DNA from: a bacterium
GTDB lineage: Bacteria > Bacillota > Bacilli > Lactobacillales > Streptococcaceae
Assembly (NCBI GenBank): GCA_905221105.1
Contig: CAJNBW010000005.1
Coordinates: 1 to 64,000, forward strand
Length of the DNA: 64,000 nucleotides
Direction: 5' to 3'
Below the pieces are notes generated by a model that was not told the DNA's origin, ran no database searches, and saw only the letters and a list, made by a program, of their open reading frames with translations. Both the position numbers and the translations under genes were made by a program. Shown in pieces: positions 60,483 to 64,000 of this stretch. The first letter of the stretch is position 1, and each line of letters opens with the position of its first letter.

Positions 60483-61418
60483 ATGGTATCAACGAAAACA
60501 CAAATTGCTGGTTTTGAGTTTGACAATTGTTTGATGAATGCAGCAGGTGTGGCTTGCATGACGATAGAGGAGCTGGAAGGCGTTAAAAACTCAGTGGCAG
60601 GAACCTTTGTCACAAAGACAGCGACCTTGGACTTTCGTCAGGGAAATCCTGAGCCACGCTATCAAGATGTTCCTCTTGGTTCTATCAACTCCATGGGTTT
60701 ACCCAATAATGGCTTAGACTATTATTTGGATTATCTTTTGGATTTGCAGGAAAAAGAGCCGAACCGAACTTTCTTTTTATCTCTGGTCGGCATGTCTCCA
60801 GAGGAAACCCATACTATCTTGAAAAAAGTCCAAGAGAGTGAATTCAAAGGACTGACCGAGCTGAATCTTTCCTGCCCAAATGTTCCAGGTAAACCTCAGA
60901 TTGCCTATGATTTTGAGACAACTGACCAGATTTTGTCAGAAGTATTTGCCTACTTTACCAAACCTTTAGGAATTAAATTGCCACCTTATTTTGATATTGT
61001 TCACTTTGATCAAGCAGCTGCTATTTTCAACAAGTATCCACTCAAGTTTGTCAACTGCGTTAACTCAATCGGAAACGGCCTCTATATAGAAGACGAATCT
61101 GTCGTTATTCGGCCTAAGAATGGTTTTGGTGGAATTGGTGGAGAATACATCAAACCAACTGCTCTTGCTAATGTTCATGCCTTCTATCAACGTCTCAATC
61201 CTCAAATTCAAATCATTGGAACAGGTGGCGTTCTGACTGGTCGTGATGCCTTTGAACACATCCTTTGTGGTGCTAGTATGGTACAAGTGGGAACCACCCT
61301 TCACAAAGAAGGTGTCGGTGCCTTCGAACGCATTAGCAATGAACTAAAAGCAATCATGGCGGAAAAAGGGTACGAGAGCCTAGAAGATTTCCGTGGGAAA
61401 TTGCGCTATATTGACTAA
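60483..61418 (+). CDS. pyrD: dihydroorotate dehydrogenase, class 1A
   Basis: A 311-residue soluble FMN enzyme of pyrimidine synthesis. [38 protein letters not shown] with the catalytic Cys, KLPPYFD and [20 protein letters not shown] are the class 1A (fumarate-using) signatures. Ribosome site TCTGGAGGATC. No PyrR leader was seen. holA follows after 33 bases. Confidence 0.96.
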   Translation: MVSTKTQIAGFEFDNCLMNAAGVACMTIEELEGVKNSVAGTFVTKTATLDFRQGNPEPRYQDVPLGSINSMGLPNNGLDYYLDYLLDLQEKEPNRTFFLSLVGMSPEETHTILKKVQESEFKGLTELNLSCPNVPGKPQIAYDFETTDQILSEVFAYFTKPLGIKLPPYFDIVHFDQAAAIFNKYPLKFVNCVNSIGNGLYIEDESVVIRPKNGFGGIGGEYIKPTALANVHAFYQRLNPQIQIIGTGGVLTGRDAFEHILCGASMVQVGTTLHKEGVGAFERISNELKAIMAEKGYESLEDFRGKLRYID

Positions 61419-61451
61419 ATTAAATCGAAAAATCAGAAGAAAGGAGAGAAG

Positions 61452-62489
61452 ATGCTAGCCATTGAAGAAAGTCAGAAGTTGACTTTATCAAATTTACCTA
61501 ACCTGAGCCTTTTTACAGGGACGGATCAGGGTCAGTTTGAAGTGATGAAGAGTCGAGTGTTGAAACAGATTGGTTATGATTCTGCCGACCTCAACTTTGC
61601 CTACTTTGATATGAAAGAAGTAGTTTACAAGGATGTTGAACTGGAGTTGGTCAGCCTTCCTTTCTTTGCGGATGAGAAAATCGTGATATTAGACCATTTT
61701 GTCGATATCACAACAGCCAAGAAACGCTTTTTAACAGATGATGAGCTCAAGTCATTTGAGGAATACCTTGATAACCCTTCGCCAACAACCAAGTTGTTGA
61801 TCTTTGCGGAAGGAAAACTGGATAGCAAAAGACGGTTGGTTAAATTACTTAGGCGTGATGCCAAGGTTTTTGATGCAGTAGAAGCCAAAGAACAAGAATT
61901 GCGCCAGTATTTCCAAAAGTGGAGCCAGAAACAAGGTCTGCAGTTTGTGGGGCAATCCTTTGAAAATCTCCTCGTCAAATCTGGTTTTCAATTTAGCGAA
62001 ATCCAGAAAAATCTGCTCTTTTTACAGTCCTATAAGGCGGATTCTGTTATTGAGGAAGAGGATATTGTCAATGCTATTCCCAAGACCTTGCAGGACAATA
62101 TTTTTGATTTAACTCAGTTTATTTTGACTAAAAAGATGGACCAGGCGCGCTACTTGGTTAGAGACTTGACCTTGCAAGGGGAAGACGAAATTAAGCTCAT
62201 AGCTGTCATGTTAGGACAATTTCGGACTTTTATTCAGGTGAAGATTTTATCGGACTCTGGCCAAACAGAAGCGCAGATTGCAAGTAGTCTAGGTAGTTAT
62301 CTGGGACGCACTCCCAATCCCTATCAAATCAAGTTTGCGCTGAGAGATTCGCGAGGACTTTCCTTGAGCTTTTTGAAGCAAGCTATTTCCTATTTGATTG
62401 AGACAGACTATCAGATTAAGACAGGTCTTTATGAAAAAGGTTTCCTTTTTGAAAAGGCACTCCTACAGATTGCTAGTCAGGTAAATTAA
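61452..62489 (+). CDS. holA: DNA polymerase III subunit delta
   Basis: A 345-residue clamp-loader subunit. The N-terminal LFTGTDQGQFEVMKSRVLKQIG, LVSLPFFADEKIVILDHF, LDNPSPTTKLLIFAEGKLDSKRRLVK and the helical C-terminus with KIALRDSRGLSLSF-like FALRDSRGLSLSFLKQA are typical. It opens the beta clamp. AAGGAGAGAAG site upstream. Confidence 0.93.
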   Translation: MLAIEESQKLTLSNLPNLSLFTGTDQGQFEVMKSRVLKQIGYDSADLNFAYFDMKEVVYKDVELELVSLPFFADEKIVILDHFVDITTAKKRFLTDDELKSFEEYLDNPSPTTKLLIFAEGKLDSKRRLVKLLRRDAKVFDAVEAKEQELRQYFQKWSQKQGLQFVGQSFENLLVKSGFQFSEIQKNLLFLQSYKADSVIEEEDIVNAIPKTLQDNIFDLTQFILTKKMDQARYLVRDLTLQGEDEIKLIAVMLGQFRTFIQVKILSDSGQTEAQIASSLGSYLGRTPNPYQIKFALRDSRGLSLSFLKQAISYLIETDYQIKTGLYEKGFLFEKALLQIASQVN

Positions 62490-62510
62490 TCCTATCTGAA
62501 AAAATTTTTT

Positions 62511-62545
62511 AACCCGCGTCAGGATTATCTTGTCGTGGGTTTCTT
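62511..62545 (+). terminator. holA terminator
   Basis: AACCC-CG and CG-GGGTT arms with a mismatch around a 14-base loop, followed by TCTT. Confidence 0.55.
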
Positions 62546-62574
62546 AGTGATTTCTTCATCTATAAGCAAAAAAC

Positions 62575-62603
62575 TTGAAAAAAGTGAATGTTTGCGTTAT
62601 CAT
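62575..62603 (+). promoter_or_regulatory. sodA promoter
   Basis: TTGAAA (62575-62580), 17-base spacer, TATCAT (62598-62603). Confidence 0.68.
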
Positions 62604-62634
62604 TTTCATATAGAAAGAAAAAGAGGTATTACAG

Positions 62635-63240
62635 ATGGCTATTATCTTACCAGATCTTCCATATGCATACGACGCTTTGGAACCATACATCGATGCGGAA
62701 ACAATGCACTTGCACCATGACAAACACCATCAAACTTATGTCAACAATGCTAATGCAGCTCTAGAAAAACACCCTGAAATCGGTGAAGATCTTGAAACCT
62801 TGCTTGCTGATGTAGAATCTATCCCAGCTGATATCCGTCAAGCACTTATCAACAATGGTGGTGGACACTTGAACCACGCTCTTTTCTGGGAATTGATGAC
62901 TCCTGAAAAAACAGCTCCATCAGCAGAACTTGCAGCAGCAATCGATACAACATTTGGTTCATTTGAAGAATTCCAAGCAGCCTTCACTGCGGCAGCTACA
63001 ACTCGTTTCGGTTCTGGATGGGCATGGTTGGTTGTCAACAAAGAAGGGAAACTTGAAGTGACTTCAACAGCAAACCAAGATACACCAATCTCAGAAGGTA
63101 AAAAACCAATCTTGGGCTTGGACGTTTGGGAACATGCTTACTACGTGAAATACCGCAACGTGCGTCCTGACTACATCAAAGCTTTCTTCTCAGTGATCAA
63201 CTGGAACAAAGTAGATGAATTGTACGCAGCTGCTAAATAA
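62635..63240 (+). CDS. sodA: manganese superoxide dismutase
   Basis: A 201-residue enzyme removing superoxide. Metal ligands lie in [30 protein letters not shown] (Asp and His). [10 protein letters not shown] and the [10 protein letters not shown] segment fit the Mn form found in streptococci. ATG 62635 with AGAGGT site. It has its own promoter and terminators. Confidence 0.97.
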   Translation: MAIILPDLPYAYDALEPYIDAETMHLHHDKHHQTYVNNANAALEKHPEIGEDLETLLADVESIPADIRQALINNGGGHLNHALFWELMTPEKTAPSAELAAAIDTTFGSFEEFQAAFTAAATTRFGSGWAWLVVNKEGKLEVTSTANQDTPISEGKKPILGLDVWEHAYYVKYRNVRPDYIKAFFSVINWNKVDELYAAAK

Positions 63241-63248
63241 TGATAGTT

Positions 63249-63276
63249 GGAGGGAAGAATTGTTCTTCTCTTTTTT
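63249..63276 (+). terminator. sodA terminator (first)
   Basis: GAGGGAAGAA and TTCTTCTC with one mismatch and six T. Confidence 0.75.
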
Positions 63277-63292
63277 AGGTTATATGATTCTG

Positions 63293-63318
63293 GTCTGACA
63301 AAATCGTCAGACTTTTTT
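63293..63318 (+). terminator. sodA terminator (second)
   Basis: GTCTGAC, loop AAAATC, GTCAGAC, TTTTTT: perfect 7-bp stem. Confidence 0.82.
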
Positions 63319-63354
63319 CATTTTTATGAGAAACGTGCTAACTGCTAGAAATTA

Positions 63355-63363
63355 TGGTAGAAT
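63355..63363 (+). promoter_or_regulatory. extended -10 promoter of the yutD-like gene
   Basis: TGGTAGAAT, 33 bases ahead of the ATG. Confidence 0.6.
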
Positions 63364-63396
63364 AAAGTATTAAGTAATCGTGGAAAAAGGATATCT

Positions 63397-63927
63397 ATGC
63401 GAAAAGAAATTGCACCTGAATTATACAACTATAACAAGTTTCCTGGTCCTGAGTTCCATTTACACGGGGACAAGGTTGAAACGGAAGGGATAGCTTTTTC
63501 CTTGGTTGAAAATATCAAGGATGCCTTTGATGTGACGGCTTTTAATCAGCGTTTTTCAGAAGTCTTAACCAAGTTTGATTATATCGTTGGGGACTGGAGC
63601 AACGAACAGCTTCGCCTACGAGGTTTCTACAAGGATGATCGAACAGAGGAAAATCTGGAGAAAATCAGTCGTTTACAAGACTACCTTTTAGAGTATTGTA
63701 GTTATGGTTGTGCCTATTTTGTCCTAGAAAATGAAGCCCCTAAACGAGCATCATTTGACAAGAAAATGCGTAAGAAGGAAGAAGAGACGCCTTCTAGAAA
63801 AGGAAAGAAACCGACTCAAACCAAACGAAAATCGAATGCAGATAAGAAAAATAGACGTCGTCAGAAAGACCAGCATTCTCAGAAAGAGGACAAGGGGCAA
63901 CGTCATTTTGTCATTCGTCAGAAGTGA
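63397..63927 (+). CDS. YutD-like protein (DUF1027)
   Basis: A 176-residue protein. Residues ~1-115 form the DUF1027/YutD domain (FDYIVGDWSNEQLRLRGFY). The last 55 residues are a low-complexity tail rich in Lys, Arg, Glu and Gln (KKPTQTKRKSNADKKNRRR), expected to be unstructured and possibly RNA-binding. Function unknown. It sits just upstream of rlmN, as in pneumococcus. Confidence 0.88.
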   Translation: MRKEIAPELYNYNKFPGPEFHLHGDKVETEGIAFSLVENIKDAFDVTAFNQRFSEVLTKFDYIVGDWSNEQLRLRGFYKDDRTEENLEKISRLQDYLLEYCSYGCAYFVLENEAPKRASFDKKMRKKEEETPSRKGKKPTQTKRKSNADKKNRRRQKDQHSQKEDKGQRHFVIRQK

Positions 63928-63947
63928 GTAGAGAATAAGGAGAAGAA

Positions 63948-64000
63948 ATGAAACCGTCAATTTATAGTTTAACACGTCAAACCATGCAGGAATGGGTATT
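63948..64000 (+). CDS. rlmN: RlmN, 23S rRNA/tRNA adenine C2 methyltransferase (5' end only)
   Basis: ATG 63948 after AAGGAGAAG opens MKPSIYSLTRQTMQEWVL, the start of streptococcal RlmN, and runs off the window. Only 17 codons are visible, so the call rests on this short N-terminus and synteny with sodA-yutD. Confidence 0.72.
   Translation, partial: MKPSIYSLTRQTMQEWV

Noticed and set aside
62535..62720. 61-codon open frame upstream of sodA
   Set aside because: It spans the sodA promoter and start in another frame; no ribosome site.

Overview
The window is chromosomal DNA of a mitis-group Streptococcus (S. mitis, S. pseudopneumoniae, S. oralis or a close relative of S. pneumoniae). This rests on moderately AT-rich Gram-positive genes with strong Shine-Dalgarno sites, many extended -10 (TGnTATAAT) promoters, three BOX repeats, an LPXTG surface protein, and blocks whose order matches my memory of the pneumococcal chromosome (hemW to spxA to pst1, murB-potABCD, alaS, the aro cluster, a licD region, mecA, hom-thrB, msrAB, rplJL, and pyrD-holA-sodA). 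An LtaS-type sulfatase gene and a polymerase-LicD fusion lean towards S. mitis or S. oralis rather than a typical pneumococcus; this is inference.

Layout. 1-411 is the 3' end of a Rib-repeat LPXTG protein. 0.5-7 kb holds hemW, an acyl-ACP thioesterase, a HAD phosphatase, a TIGR01906 membrane protein, spxA, a UPF0223 gene, an inositol-monophosphatase-like gene and an RsmF-like methyltransferase. 7-12 kb is the phosphate operon pstS-C-A-B1-B2-phoU. 12-16 kb holds an amino-acid binding lipoprotein, a MocR regulator divergent from budA, and a YhfC-type membrane protease. 16-21 kb is murB-potABCD with a structured-looking leader between murB and potA. 21-25 kb has a small membrane protein and an alanine T-box ahead of a LURP-one/YxjI gene and alaS. 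25-31 kb has a cytoplasmic alpha-amylase under a MalR/CcpA-type operator, an ABC-2 exporter pair and an LtaS-like enzyme. 31-41.6 kb is a long aromatic amino-acid run (RlmI-like methyltransferase, aroD, aroE, aroB, aroC, tyrA, UPF0342, aroA, aroK, pheA) ending in an LCP ligase gene. 41.7-48.2 kb is a phosphocholine/teichoic-acid-type glycan locus: licD, GT2, an O-antigen-polymerase-like/LicD fusion, a second licD, and a convergent Wzx-like flippase. 48-57 kb has mecA, hom-thrB behind a CodY-like box, msrAB, a heterodimeric ABC exporter and a TrzA/MtaD-type amidohydrolase broken by one in-frame TGA. 57-64 kb has the L10 leader with rplJ-rplL, gdhA (reverse) with a CodY-like box, pyrD, holA, sodA, a YutD-like gene and the start of rlmN.

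The genes are mostly core metabolism: phosphate and polyamine uptake, chorismate to Phe/Tyr, threonine biosynthesis, Ala-tRNA charging, wall precursor synthesis and wall-glycan decoration. The accessory parts are the LPXTG gene, the 42-48 kb glycan locus, the LtaS-like gene and the BOX elements. No CRISPR array, prophage, complete insertion sequence, tRNA or rRNA gene was seen. The items most worth a second look are the polymerase-LicD fusion locus, the murB-potA leader with an overlapping mini-ORF at the potA TTG start, two apparently leaderless genes (hemW and the RlmI-like gene), and the nonsense-mutated deaminase.
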